The position numbers and the translations under genes are program-made. The notes beneath the pieces are model-generated. The model saw only the letters and a program-made list of their open reading frames with translations, was not told the DNA's origin and did no database searches. Shown in pieces: positions 27,402 to 37,254 of a stretch of 64,000 nucleotides of DNA (the stretch's first letter is position 1; every line of letters begins with the position of its first letter). The DNA is from Fibrobacterota bacterium (lineage in GTDB: Bacteria > Fibrobacterota > Chitinivibrionia > Chitinivibrionales > Chitinispirillaceae): the NCBI GenBank assembly GCA_023436205.1, contig JAEZKC010000072.1, forward strand, positions 87,825 through 151,824, written 5' to 3'.

Positions 27402-29522
27402 TCATAGAAGGTAAATATACTCAGTTTTCAATTTCCCGTTGTATTCAAATTTAATCAGGTACATCCCATGATTCAGACCAATCAGAGGAATTCTAACTTT
27501 TTTTGTACCTGCGTTTATTAATAATGTTTTTGAAAGTATCTTTTTACCACTCAAGGAAAAAACGCTCAGCTTAAGATTTTTTGAAACTGGTAACTGTACT
27601 AAAAGGCTTTTCAGGGAAGAGTCATAGAATGTAAATGAGCAGCCCTCTTTTCCCTGAGGTGTTACAGCTGTTACGGCCTGGTCAATGGTTAATTTGTCAA
27701 TATTTGGGCCGTCCTGGCCGTTTATGGTTGCCAGAGTAATAATACTGGCTCCCTGGGGAAGAGTGAGGCTGATCGGCTTCGATTCCCAGGTTGTCCAGTT
27801 GGCGGTTGGTTCAAAATTTACAGAGGCTATCTGCTGGATACCGTTTATCGAAACAGAGAATTGCCTCGCCGCACCTGAGCCATTGGCAAATGTGATTAAT
27901 ACCGGCCTTAGTCCAGCCTCGTCGACATACACCGGGATTTGGATGAAGGAGCCGTTAACTGCAGAAATATTAACATACGATTCTCCGGTGAAACCCGCAT
28001 TCTTTGTTTCCAGAACGGCATCCTGCATAACGCCGTTTTCCGCCTGATAAGTAAATTTATCCACCGGCAGAAAAGCTGCAGAAACCGATACGTTGCCGCT
28101 CAGAGAGGGGATGGAGAAAGTGACATTTGTTCCAGTATGATCACCTGTCCACCTGCTGAAGGACCACCCCTTTACGGGGGCAGCTGTAATGGTCACATTG
28201 GTGCCTTCAACCAGCGAAGAACCTTCCGGGGTCTGAGTGATGGAGCCACCGGGAGCAGCAAGTGTGGTGATCGTATAGCGATTTCGTGTATCCTGAACAA
28301 AGTAGGATGAAATTGTTTTGTTTCCGGTCATCGTGACTGTCGCAGGATTGGTGTTACCGGAAAGGTCGCCGCCCCAACGGTCGAAGAGCCATCCTGGAGC
28401 CGGAGTCGCAGTCACAGTTACACTCTCCCCCTCATTATAATTTCCGCTTTGAGGTGTTACATTTCCCTCTCCCTGCGCAACAGAGATGGAAAGGGTTTTT
28501 TTATCCGTGCTGGTATTACATGGATCAAGCGGATATAAATCAACCACCAGCTGAGGGTTCCAGTTGTCAACTGTGGGAGATGCTGCGTACGTTTTTTTCA
28601 TGACATTCAGCAACGTATATTTTGATGCTTCGGAAGAAGACAGTACTTTAGACCATGATACACGATTCTGTGTACTGGCACTTGAACCGGTATTGTTATA
28701 CTCTGCATAGCGCGCGGTCGCCCGGTTTTTTGAATCCCCAAAATCACTCCAGCCTTCCGGCTTGATTATATCTCCCATCGAGCAGTTCAAAAAAGCTGTT
28801 GCGGCATAAGGCCCCCACGTACGGCCCAGTAATGCATTCTTTGTTTTGGTCCCAGTAATGGTACATTTGTTGAAAACCATTCCGAACTCTGCGAAAGGTT
28901 CTGTGTTAGCGGCTGTTATGCAGCTTCCTTTAGCATGGAGCTGACAACTCTCAAACCACATGGTTGACTCGCCATAGATGAAATCAACAGTCCCTTCGAT
29001 ATAACAATTATACAGGTACATTCGTACAAAATGCCCATAGAAAGTATCCTGATTACCGATAAACCGGCATTTGACAAACACCGCCTTGTCTGCTCGTATG
29101 TAGATTGCCAGTGCCTGTCCGGCTGTTGGTCCTGCCGTGTTTTCAAAGGTGATATTGTTAGCATAAAATTCGGAGCCATATACATACGCAGTAGCTGAAT
29201 TTTTAACAGTATAAACTTTCCCCGTTGACGGATCAATATCGTTGATTGCCCTGTCAAAAGTTACCTTGACATTGCAATCTCCAATCAGTGTTATCTTGTT
29301 TTTACCCGATGCGACGTTGATCATCTCTTTATAGGTACCACTCTTAATGAAAATTACCCAGCGCTTGCTGCTGTTTGATGGTGCAGCATCCAGTGCGGCC
29401 TGTATTGTTTTGTACTTTCCTGAACCATCGCTGGCGACAATAGCATCGTAAGTGACTCCGTAGATGTTCAGGCTAAAAACCAGGCATAAGAACGTGGTTA
29501 AAGCTACACTGGAAATACGCAT
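27402..29522 (-). CDS. Pectin methylesterase (CE8) with B repeats, CBM and sorting tail
   Basis: 706 residues from the ATG at 29522, where the signal peptide begins (MRISSVALTTFLCLVFSLNI); an open frame continues 63 bases upstream but would bury the signal peptide. CE8 right-handed beta-helix about 25-330 with DGSGKYKTIQAALDAAP, GQALAIYI, GNQDTFYG (catalytic-site Asp near 157), GTVDFIYGES (nucleophile Asp near 180) and LGRTWGPYA (substrate-binding Arg near 231). It removes methyl esters from homogalacturonan, making the substrate for the neighbouring lyases. Two B repeats (344-480), a CBM6/35-like module YQAENG (487-614) and a sorting tail (640-706) follow. GAAAGAA precedes the chosen start. 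Part of the presumed operon 39405 to 24798. Confidence 0.9.
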   Translation of the reverse strand: MRISSVALTTFLCLVFSLNIYGVTYDAIVASDGSGKYKTIQAALDAAPSNSSKRWVIFIKSGTYKEMINVASGKNKITLIGDCNVKVTFDRAINDIDPSTGKVYTVKNSATAYVYGSEFYANNITFENTAGPTAGQALAIYIRADKAVFVKCRFIGNQDTFYGHFVRMYLYNCYIEGTVDFIYGESTMWFESCQLHAKGSCITAANTEPFAEFGMVFNKCTITGTKTKNALLGRTWGPYAATAFLNCSMGDIIKPEGWSDFGDSKNRATARYAEYNNTGSSASTQNRVSWSKVLSSSEASKYTLLNVMKKTYAASPTVDNWNPQLVVDLYPLDPCNTSTDKKTLSISVAQGEGNVTPQSGNYNEGESVTVTATPAPGWLFDRWGGDLSGNTNPATVTMTGNKTISSYFVQDTRNRYTITTLAAPGGSITQTPEGSSLVEGTNVTITAAPVKGWSFSRWTGDHTGTNVTFSIPSLSGNVSVSAAFLPVDKFTYQAENGVMQDAVLETKNAGFTGESYVNISAVNGSFIQIPVYVDEAGLRPVLITFANGSGAARQFSVSINGIQQIASVNFEPTANWTTWESKPISLTLPQGASIITLATINGQDGPNIDKLTIDQAVTAVTPQGKEGCSFTFYDSSLKSLLVQLPVSKNLKLSVFSLSGKKILSKTLLINAGTKKVRIPLIGLNHGMYLIKFEYNGKLKTEYIYLL

Positions 29523-29671
29523 ATTCAGTTCTTTCTCAAGTATGTTTAAAAAGCTGTTCATTATCTCAGGGCATAGGCTCAGCAACTAACTGACTTAGAA
29601 TACCCGGTTCAAGTATCTTTTCCGCATTAGCTTAAGAACACCGTAAAGCAGTAATGCGGATAAATTTTAGT

Positions 29672-29721
29672 GGAGCATTGGATGTTGCGTGCGCTTTTCA
29701 CACACGTGCACCCAATGCTCC
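29672..29721 (-). terminator. Hairpin after the lyase gene at 29729
   Basis: GGAGCATTGG (29672-29681) and CCAATGCTCC (29712-29721) form a perfect 10-base stem, with extra pairing inside. It is followed on the minus strand by ACTAAAATTT, a poor U-tract, so it may be an attenuator or mRNA-stability element. Confidence 0.6.
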
Positions 29722-29728
29722 GCTGAGG

Positions 29729-31798
29729 TCACTCTAGAACATTCATGTGCATTGTATGTGTCGCTCCATCAACTTCAATTTTAACAAGGTAGATACCATT
29801 TTTAAGCTCGGTGAGCGGCATCTTGACTTGCCCTGATTTGTAACCCTGATTGAATTTCCTTGAAAGTACTGTTTTGCCGTTTAAAGAAAAAATGTGCACA
29901 TTCAGGTTATTTGTGCCATCTGCATGTATATAGAGAACCTTCTGCACAGGATTATAGCTTGAAAGAGTTGTTCTACCATGTCTGTTCGCGGCGCCGGTCG
30001 ATACCGCATCCAGAAAAAGTTCAATTTTATCAATATTCGGTCCGTCCTGGCCATTAATCGTCGCCAGAGTAACTGTGCTTGCTCCCTGTGGCAATGTCAG
30101 CTTAATCTGCTTGGCTTTCCAGGTGGTCCAGTCTGTGGTAGCTTCAAAGTCAAGAGATGCGATCTGTTGAGTGCCGTTTACAGAAATAGAGAATTGCCTT
30201 GCTGCCCCTGAGCCATTGGCAAAAGTTATTGCAACCGATTTCTGCCCGGCTTCGTCCACATATACAGGGATTTCAATGTAAGAGCCTGCTACTGCTGAAA
30301 TGTTTACATAAGCATCACCCGAAAAACCCGCATTCTTGGTTTCCAGAACGGCATCTTTCAGGACGCCATTTTCCGCTTGATAGATATATTTGTCCAGAGG
30401 CATGAAAGAAGCGGAAACCGATACGTTATTGCTTAGGGATGCAATAGTGTAGGTGGCATTTGTTCCGGTATTGTCTCCAGACCATCCACCGAATGTCCAA
30501 CCTCCATTAGGTACAGCTGTTAAGGTTACACTTGTGCCTTCAAGCAGTGAAGACCCTTCAGGTGACTGGGTAATGGAACCACCGGGAGCTGCCTGCTTTG
30601 TGATGGTATAACGGTTTCTTGTGTCCTGGACGAAATAGGCTGAGATGGTTTTGTTCGCGTTCATTGTGACTGTTGCGGGATTGGTGCTTCCAGAGAGTGC
30701 ACCGCTCCAATGGTCAAAGAGCCAGCCGTTGGCGGGAGTGGCAGTTACGATTACACTCTGGTTCTCGCTATAGCTGCCGTTTCCCGGTGTGATCGTTCCC
30801 TGCCCCTGCGCAACAGATGTAGTAAGACTGTATTTGTTTGTACCAAGGGTCATTGTGGCACCAGCGCCGTTTTTTACCATGGTTTCCACTTCGGAAGCCG
30901 AAACTATCTTTGAAAGTTTATAAGGGGGGGTGAAAACTGATCCTTTGCTGGTTTGTATGTTTTTCGCTGAGCCTGTGTTTCCAACCGTTTTCCATGCACC
31001 ACCACCAGCATCTGAAATTCCATTTCCGTTACACTTGAATACGTTGTTTTCAATAAGCATCTGCATTTTAAAACCGGGTCCACATGCATAACTGGTGTTC
31101 TGTGATGTATAAAGATTGTTAACCACATGAATTTTTCCGAAACGTCCACGTGGCTGCCGTTGATTGACATTATCCGCCCACCAGCAATACTGGAATGTAG
31201 TATTCAGTTTGCCTTCAGATTGCGTTTCATCGTCTGAACCGGCAATGAGGTTGGAAAATGCATGTTCCTTTTTGTAGGTGTACCAGAATTTGCACCAGGT
31301 GACTGTGATGAAATCAGCTGCCTTTGTAAAATCACAGTTGCCATCCTGACCATCAGCGATATCTAAATGGTCAAGCCAGATATTTTTGGATCCATTACCT
31401 ACGTAAACTGCATCACTCCCGGCTCTGCATTCATCGTAGCTGTTGCAACGGTTACCTCTGACGGCAATATTCCGGATAATTATGTTGTTTTGTCCACTAA
31501 TATTTACGTTGCCCGTAATGACCACGCCTGGTTCGATACCCACAATGGTTTTGTCGGATTTTGGCGACAATGTCCCGCTGTATTGTCCCTTTTTAACCAG
31601 AATTATTTTTTTTCCCGAAGAAGATGCTTCATTTTTGAGTTCGCTCATGCTGGAGACGGTGACTTGTGGGCCGCCCTTACCTCCGGTGGTACCGCCATTC
31701 ATCGAAGCCCAGCCTTCAGGAACATCATCCAGCGTAAAACCAGAAACAATTGATGCGGTAATGAGTACTGCGTTTAAAAGTATGATAAATCGATTCAT
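29729..31798 (-). CDS. Secreted pectate lyase (PL1, Pec_lyase_C type) with B repeats, CBM and sorting tail
   Basis: 689 residues. Signal peptide 1-20 (ASIVSG). PL1 domain about 22-320: WASMNGGTTGGKGG, IWLDHLDIADGQDGNCDFTK, ITVTWCKFWYTYKKEH, then NQRQPRGRFGKIHVVNN with the RxPxxR motif complete (RQPRGR). Two B repeats at 324-463, CBM6/35-like module YQAENG at 468-593 and sorting tail at 613-689, ending MHMNVLE. About 400 bases of its cassette (30310-30700) are nearly identical to the corresponding part of the gene at 31957, pointing to recent duplication or gene conversion. GGGAG ribosome-binding site. A GTTCCGGAAC palindrome lies 15 bases before the start. Spacing to 31957 is 158 bases; probably in the same long operon. 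Confidence 0.9.
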   Translation of the reverse strand: MNRFIILLNAVLITASIVSGFTLDDVPEGWASMNGGTTGGKGGPQVTVSSMSELKNEASSSGKKIILVKKGQYSGTLSPKSDKTIVGIEPGVVITGNVNISGQNNIIIRNIAVRGNRCNSYDECRAGSDAVYVGNGSKNIWLDHLDIADGQDGNCDFTKAADFITVTWCKFWYTYKKEHAFSNLIAGSDDETQSEGKLNTTFQYCWWADNVNQRQPRGRFGKIHVVNNLYTSQNTSYACGPGFKMQMLIENNVFKCNGNGISDAGGGAWKTVGNTGSAKNIQTSKGSVFTPPYKLSKIVSASEVETMVKNGAGATMTLGTNKYSLTTSVAQGQGTITPGNGSYSENQSVIVTATPANGWLFDHWSGALSGSTNPATVTMNANKTISAYFVQDTRNRYTITKQAAPGGSITQSPEGSSLLEGTSVTLTAVPNGGWTFGGWSGDNTGTNATYTIASLSNNVSVSASFMPLDKYIYQAENGVLKDAVLETKNAGFSGDAYVNISAVAGSYIEIPVYVDEAGQKSVAITFANGSGAARQFSISVNGTQQIASLDFEATTDWTTWKAKQIKLTLPQGASTVTLATINGQDGPNIDKIELFLDAVSTGAANRHGRTTLSSYNPVQKVLYIHADGTNNLNVHIFSLNGKTVLSRKFNQGYKSGQVKMPLTELKNGIYLVKIEVDGATHTMHMNVLE

Positions 31799-31858
31799 AA
31801 TTACTCCCGTTTGGTTCCGGAACAGGCATTAGTACCTGATGAATAGTTGACAGAGATG

Positions 31859-31900
31859 TCGGTAAAAAAGGGTATAGACACGATCACCCCTTTTTACCTG
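31859..31900 (-). terminator. Possible hairpin after the lyase gene at 31957
   Basis: GGTAAAAAAGGG and CCCCTTTTTACC face each other around 31860-31899, an imperfect stem about 60 bases after the stop codon. It is A/T-rich, so terminator strength is uncertain. Confidence 0.4.
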
Positions 31901-31956
31901 CTACCTACTTCTTCAAAACTGTTTCAGCACTGCTCTGTAGTGACGCTGTATCTTCA

Positions 31957-34557
31957 TCAGAGTAAATTCATGTATTCTGTTTTTACCAAACCATTAGATT
32001 CAAGTCTGATCAGGTAAAAGCCGCTGTTGATGTCGGCAAGAGGAATTTCCACAATGCCGCTTCTGGATCCAGTATTGATTTTCAAGGAAAACACCTTTTT
32101 TCCACTCAGTGAGAAAATGTTCAGCTGGATATTTTGGGACTCCATATTCTCCAAGGAAAGTGTTTTCTTTAAATGATTGTATGACAGAACAGATTCTGTT
32201 CTTTTGACCTGATGCGCTACTGCCGCAGTTGTCTGATCGAATACGATTTTATCAATATTCGGCCCGTCCTGGCCATTTATCGTCGCCAGCGTAACTGTGC
32301 TTGCCCCCTGCGGAAAGGTCAGTTTGATCTGCTTTGGCTGCCAGGTGGTCCAGTCTGTCGTAGCTTCGAAATCAAGTGATGCAATCTGCTGTGTGCCGTT
32401 TACAGAAACAGAGAATTGCCTTGATGCACCGGAGCCATTGGCATAGGTGATAAGGACCGTTTTTTCTCCGGCCTCGTCAACAAACACCGGGATTTCTATG
32501 CAAGAACCCGAAACTGCCGAAATGTTGACATAAGCATCCCCAGAAAAACCCGCATTCTTGGTTTCCAGAACGGCATCTTTCAGGACGCCGTTTTCCGCTT
32601 GATAGGTATATTTGTCCAGAGGCATGAAAGAAGCGGAAACCGACACATTATTGCTCAGTGATGCGATAGTGTAGGTAGTATTTGCTCCGGTATGGCCTCC
32701 AGACCACCCGCTAAATGTCCATCCTCCATTAGGTACAGCTGTCAAGGTTACACTTGTACCTTCAAGCAGTGAAGATCCTTCAGGTGACTGGGTAATGGAA
32801 CCACCGGGAGCTGCCTGCTTTGTGATGGTATAACGGTTTCTTGTGTCCTGGACGAAGTAGGCGGAGATGGTTTTGTTAGCGGTCATTGTGACTGTTGCGG
32901 GATTGGTGCTTCCGGAAAGGTCTCCTCCCCAGCGGTCAAAGAGCCAGCCACTGGCTGGGGTTGCGGATACTGTAACACTCTGTCCGTTTGTATAACTTCC
33001 GCTTGTTGGAGATACACTACCTTGTCCCTGCGCGACATTAGAGGTAAGAGTATACTTTTGAGTAGTTGAAGAAAAATCCCCCGCAAGCTCATTAAGATAC
33101 ATCTCAAGATTTGTGTAACCTTCTGTTGACAGGTCCTTATTATTCCTGTCGGATGCGTTTGACGGATTAAGACCATGTGCTGTTTCCCAGGCATCGGGCA
33201 TACCGTCCTTGTCGCTATCAGCAGGTACATTGCTGGTTTTGTATGTCGGCCATCCGCCCGCATCTTCTGGCTTATCAATAATTCCACTGACAGAATTGTT
33301 GTTGAATGTACCATGTTTTGATGCTGTGCCGTTTTTCGCTTCAGTCACAGCGCGGGTGTCAATTGCATCGCGGGGAAATGCCCCTGCTTTGTTTAGCACG
33401 CTTGTGAACGCATTGGCTGCTGTTTCAGTAATAATGGATTCCGGCATAGTGTGTCGGGAGGATTTTAAATTGTTGATCGTCACGCCGGATAGCTGATCGG
33501 TATATTCTTCAAAATGTAGGCCGCTATAGTTATCAGAATTTAACTTGTTATTGGCAGAATTTGAACTCTGGATATAATTCCCATTCAGGTGCCATTTACT
33601 GTAGGCTGTGCCTTGTGCGCCGATTTCATACGATGCTCTTACAAAATAGGCGCTTCCTGAATATGCTGGTCCCTGTTTGTAATAGTTATTGACCATGTTT
33701 ATTTTGACCGAGCCGGCCGAACCCATTTCGTTTTCACCGCCGTAGCAGGCTGTGGCCCTGCCGAAATTATAGAGCACGTTGTTTACATAATCGACAAGCG
33801 AGTTCACATCAACCTTGGTAGAAACTCCGAATCGCGGTGTCCTGGAAACACAATGGGCAATTAGATTATGGTGATAGCTGGCACCAGAGCCACCCAGTAC
33901 AGGTCCGTAACTTCGTGCTCCTTTAGAATTTACAGAATTGTATAACGCTTCACTGAAAATGCACCACTGTACGGTGATGTTGGGCCCGTCGCAAAAATCG
34001 GCAAGCTCTTCGGCAGACCAAGCTACTGAACAGTGGTCGAAAATGTAATTGCCTCCATTCTCAAGCCGGACTGATGCAACGTTTATCTCCTTACCAGTAG
34101 AGGTGTAAGCGCCTGTCCTGAAACGGAGGTGTCTTACGATTACATTTGAAGATCCTCCCATATTAAATTCCCCACCCCTGATGCATATACCGTCACCGGG
34201 TGCTGTTTGCCCTGCGATGGTAAGATCGTTGCGCTTTATTCTCAGGTCTACACCTTTCAAGTCGATAACGCCCGAAACTTTGAATACAATGGTAAGTGGC
34301 TTGCCGGAGTGTTGCTTTGCGGCCCATCGAAGACTCCCGGCGAGATTACCCACTCCGTCATCCGATACGGTTGTAACTTCAACGACTTCGCCTCCACGGC
34401 CGCCTGTTGCCCATTTCCCACAGCCTTCGGCAGTGGGGAATGCAGGCGTTTTAGCTTGAGCTCTGACTGTGAGCAGGAGTAAAACACCTAATAGTATCAG
34501 ATATGGCAACGCAATGTCACCAATTCTCTGTTTATTCTGCGGATTGTTCCCGTTCAT
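31957..34557 (-). CDS. Secreted pectate lyase (PL1) with Ca-type repeats, B repeats, CBM and sorting tail
   Basis: 866 residues. Long N-region then signal peptide to about 36 (TVRAQA). PL1 helix about 40-400 of the GGRGGEVVEVTTV type, with IAGQTAPGDGICI, FDHCSVAWS and YHHNLIAHC. DSDKDGMPDAWETAHGLNP (about 445-465) and STEGYTNLEMYLNELAGD form the linker common to several lyases here. Two B repeats (499-639), CBM6/35-like module YQAENG (646-769) and sorting tail (792-866, ending VKTEYMNLL) follow. Perfect AAGGAGG site. The gap to the glycoside hydrolase gene upstream is only 44 bases, which supports an operon. It has the longest PL1 domain of its subgroup, with a non-conserved insertion around residues 300-400. 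Confidence 0.88.
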   Translation of the reverse strand: MNGNNPQNKQRIGDIALPYLILLGVLLLLTVRAQAKTPAFPTAEGCGKWATGGRGGEVVEVTTVSDDGVGNLAGSLRWAAKQHSGKPLTIVFKVSGVIDLKGVDLRIKRNDLTIAGQTAPGDGICIRGGEFNMGGSSNVIVRHLRFRTGAYTSTGKEINVASVRLENGGNYIFDHCSVAWSAEELADFCDGPNITVQWCIFSEALYNSVNSKGARSYGPVLGGSGASYHHNLIAHCVSRTPRFGVSTKVDVNSLVDYVNNVLYNFGRATACYGGENEMGSAGSVKINMVNNYYKQGPAYSGSAYFVRASYEIGAQGTAYSKWHLNGNYIQSSNSANNKLNSDNYSGLHFEEYTDQLSGVTINNLKSSRHTMPESIITETAANAFTSVLNKAGAFPRDAIDTRAVTEAKNGTASKHGTFNNNSVSGIIDKPEDAGGWPTYKTSNVPADSDKDGMPDAWETAHGLNPSNASDRNNKDLSTEGYTNLEMYLNELAGDFSSTTQKYTLTSNVAQGQGSVSPTSGSYTNGQSVTVSATPASGWLFDRWGGDLSGSTNPATVTMTANKTISAYFVQDTRNRYTITKQAAPGGSITQSPEGSSLLEGTSVTLTAVPNGGWTFSGWSGGHTGANTTYTIASLSNNVSVSASFMPLDKYTYQAENGVLKDAVLETKNAGFSGDAYVNISAVSGSCIEIPVFVDEAGEKTVLITYANGSGASRQFSVSVNGTQQIASLDFEATTDWTTWQPKQIKLTFPQGASTVTLATINGQDGPNIDKIVFDQTTAAVAHQVKRTESVLSYNHLKKTLSLENMESQNIQLNIFSLSGKKVFSLKINTGSRSGIVEIPLADINSGFYLIRLESNGLVKTEYMNLL

Positions 34558-34601
34558 TTCACCCTCCTTGTATTGAGCTGCTTTAGAAATGATATGCTGA
34601 G

Positions 34602-37187
34602 TTAAAGTACATTCACTTGCATTGTTTTAATTATACCGCTTTTTTCAATTTTTACTATATATATGCCATTTCTTAGTTTGGTGAGTGATACCTCAATTCT
34701 GCAGTATTTGGCACCCGTTTTGTACCTCTTGGAATGTACAGTTTTCCCATTTAAAGAATAGATGTTTACTTTCAGTTCTTTAGAAGCATTTTCCAGTATG
34801 AAAAGTGTTTTCTTTGCCGGGTTATAGAATGAAAGTGAATTTCCATTTACCGTCGAATGCATTAGAGATGTAGTGCCATGATCAATAGTAACCTTGTCAA
34901 TGTTGGGCCCATCCTGGCCATCTATGGTTGCCAAAGTGATCGTACTGGCTCCCTGGGGGAGGGTAAGGCTGACCTGTTTTGCTTCCCAGGTTGTCCAGTT
35001 CGCGGTCGGTTCGAAATTCACTGCAGGAATCTGTTGTGTGCCATTAACAGAAATGGAAAACTGCCTTGCCGTACCTGAGCCATTGGCAAAAGTGATAAAA
35101 ACTACTTTCTGACCTGCTTCATCGGCGAATACCGGAATTTCTATGCACGAGCCAGTGACCGCTGATATGTTAACGTACGCTTCCCCCGTGAAACCGGCGT
35201 TTTTTGTTTCCTTCAGTGCATCTTTCAGAATGCCGTACTCTGCCTCGTAGACAAACTTGTCAAGAGGCGCAAAAGAAGCGAGAACGGAGATGTCGCTGCT
35301 TAATGAGGGTATTGTAAGGGAGTTTTCGGTACCGCTGTAATCACCGGACCATCCGCTGAAGCTCCATCCTTTATTGGGAACCGCAGTAAATTTTATCAGG
35401 GTACTTTCCTTCAGTGAGGTTCCTTCCGGTGTCTGGGTGATGGTACCACCGGGGGTGGCCTGCTTCGTGACAGTGTATCGCGGAGCAATCGATCCCCTCA
35501 GCAGCAGCACCCAATCGGTGCTGGAGCTGGGCGGAGAAAAGGCACGATTCTGCTGATTTGGCACCTCGATTGTGCCATAGGAAATCATGGTTCCAGTTTT
35601 TGTATCTATCCACTTGTTTTCAGTATAGCTGCCGCTTTGTAAATTAAGGGAAAAGGATTTCCCCCCGGTAGAAAATACAAGGTACTGGTTCCCTGGTTCC
35701 GCCAAACACCAGACTTTCTGCTTGTCATGCGATGAGAGCAGTGCATCATTGGGAGTCATTCGGTGAAAAATGACCTCTTCAGTCATGACTTTGCTCAAAA
35801 CATCGAGCTGTCGGGCGGATGGACGATAAGCGTTACTGTTATCTGTAAAAGGTAACCCTTTTGGCCCTGTGGCTACTAAAGGTGGCTCCCAGTGGCCGCT
35901 CCATATAAATGATGCACCTGCTGTGATACATCCCCAGGCGGCCTGGCGAAGATTATCAGGAGTTGCTCCAATATCATTTACCGTTTTCCAGTAACGAACC
36001 CAGAGCGCATTTCCCTCGACCATTATAACCGGTTTGCCTGCAGTATTGACAAGGCAGGCATCGTGATGGGTCCAGCCTTCCTTCCATTGATCTCTGTCCT
36101 TTTTTGCTTCATCAAGATGGTTTTCAACAGAGGCGTACGTGTACTCCGGACGCTTAAACTCATTGTTAACCGGCATTTCATCCTGGTAGGTGCGCAAATG
36201 ATTGAATACATCATATTTCTGAATAAGACGCATTAAGGCAAGTTCACCTTTTTCATCATTACCATCAACTTCCCATACATAATTCCAGCATGCTATATTG
36301 GCGAAAGGAGCCAATCTGGCAATTACATAACGCACAAAAAAATCCTTTTCTTTATCGCTCAGTACGGCCCAGTCCAAACCACCGTTTTTTCCACCGCTAA
36401 ACCCCATGAACGGGTGAATGGCAACATTTCTTTCATTCAGCCAATCGACATGGGTTTCGAGTAATTTCCAGACGTTCAATTTCATCGTGCTGGAGGCTTT
36501 TCCCGATTCATAAAGTTCAAGATCGGTAACAGATTGTGCCGGTCCATCTGTATACACGACGGAAGAACGACATAATGGAAGAAGCCAATTTACCTGAAGG
36601 TAATTATATCCATTATCAATAAGAACCTGATAAACATTATTCACTACCCAGTCGAATGGCTGGGATAAAGAACCGGTACCGGACTCGTAATAAGCCTTGA
36701 TAAAAACCGGCTCGGTTCCGTTATATGCAAGCCAGCGGGGGTTTTGGGCATAGGCACGAAGAATTCCTTTTCCAGCTCCATCTGACACACAAGAGAACTC
36801 ACCTTGGCCACCGGTCGATCCATCGCTCCAGGTCCATTGGTATCTCCACAACCCTGGTTCGTCAGGCATGAATCGCAATTTCCAGACGTTCCCCGAGCTT
36901 TTGTTACCGCCGCCTTTTCCATCTCCATCAAAGAAACCGAAAAAATTCCACTTTTTTCCTGAAGGCGCAGTATAGCTGCATCGGAGTTCGATATCGGTGA
37001 ATTTGTTGGGGTAATTCTTTGAATTGTCTATCGATTTTTCAAATATTCGATAGATGCTGACTTCAGGTGTCTGCGCATATAACCCATGGTGCCCCGAAAT
37101 TGCGGAAATAAGCAGCAACGGCAAAACCATAAAGGCATATTTATTGAACGTATTGATCATGAATCCGCACTTGTTGTGATTCCCCAT
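34602..37187 (-). CDS. Secreted glycoside hydrolase (DUF5060/DUF4038 type) with B repeat, CBM and sorting tail
   Basis: 861 residues from the ATG at 37187, chosen because AAAGGAG stands six bases upstream; the open frame extends 90 bases further but runs into the preceding gene. Signal peptide near residues 10-39. Residues about 45-130 resemble DUF5060 (GKKWNFFGFFDGDG ... MPDEPGLWRYQWTWSDG). About 135-480 is a TIM-barrel GH of the DUF4038/GH140-related sort, with candidate acid/base Glu in NYVWEVDGND (near 305) and nucleophile Glu in VIMVEGNALW (near 389). A small beta-domain follows (about 500-565), then only one B repeat (569-636), the CBM (642-769) and the tail (796-861). GH140 members remove D-apiose from rhamnogalacturonan-II, so a side-chain role fits, but the exact substrate is not certain. 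Confidence 0.75.
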   Translation of the reverse strand: MGNHNKCGFMINTFNKYAFMVLPLLLISAISGHHGLYAQTPEVSIYRIFEKSIDNSKNYPNKFTDIELRCSYTAPSGKKWNFFGFFDGDGKGGGNKSSGNVWKLRFMPDEPGLWRYQWTWSDGSTGGQGEFSCVSDGAGKGILRAYAQNPRWLAYNGTEPVFIKAYYESGTGSLSQPFDWVVNNVYQVLIDNGYNYLQVNWLLPLCRSSVVYTDGPAQSVTDLELYESGKASSTMKLNVWKLLETHVDWLNERNVAIHPFMGFSGGKNGGLDWAVLSDKEKDFFVRYVIARLAPFANIACWNYVWEVDGNDEKGELALMRLIQKYDVFNHLRTYQDEMPVNNEFKRPEYTYASVENHLDEAKKDRDQWKEGWTHHDACLVNTAGKPVIMVEGNALWVRYWKTVNDIGATPDNLRQAAWGCITAGASFIWSGHWEPPLVATGPKGLPFTDNSNAYRPSARQLDVLSKVMTEEVIFHRMTPNDALLSSHDKQKVWCLAEPGNQYLVFSTGGKSFSLNLQSGSYTENKWIDTKTGTMISYGTIEVPNQQNRAFSPPSSSTDWVLLLRGSIAPRYTVTKQATPGGTITQTPEGTSLKESTLIKFTAVPNKGWSFSGWSGDYSGTENSLTIPSLSSDISVLASFAPLDKFVYEAEYGILKDALKETKNAGFTGEAYVNISAVTGSCIEIPVFADEAGQKVVFITFANGSGTARQFSISVNGTQQIPAVNFEPTANWTTWEAKQVSLTLPQGASTITLATIDGQDGPNIDKVTIDHGTTSLMHSTVNGNSLSFYNPAKKTLFILENASKELKVNIYSLNGKTVHSKRYKTGAKYCRIEVSLTKLRNGIYIVKIEKSGIIKTMQVNVL

Positions 37188-37254
37188 ATCTACTCCTTTT
37201 AATTCAACGATGGGGCTTGATTGATATAGGTTTTCGGAAATGGCTGCCCTGCCT

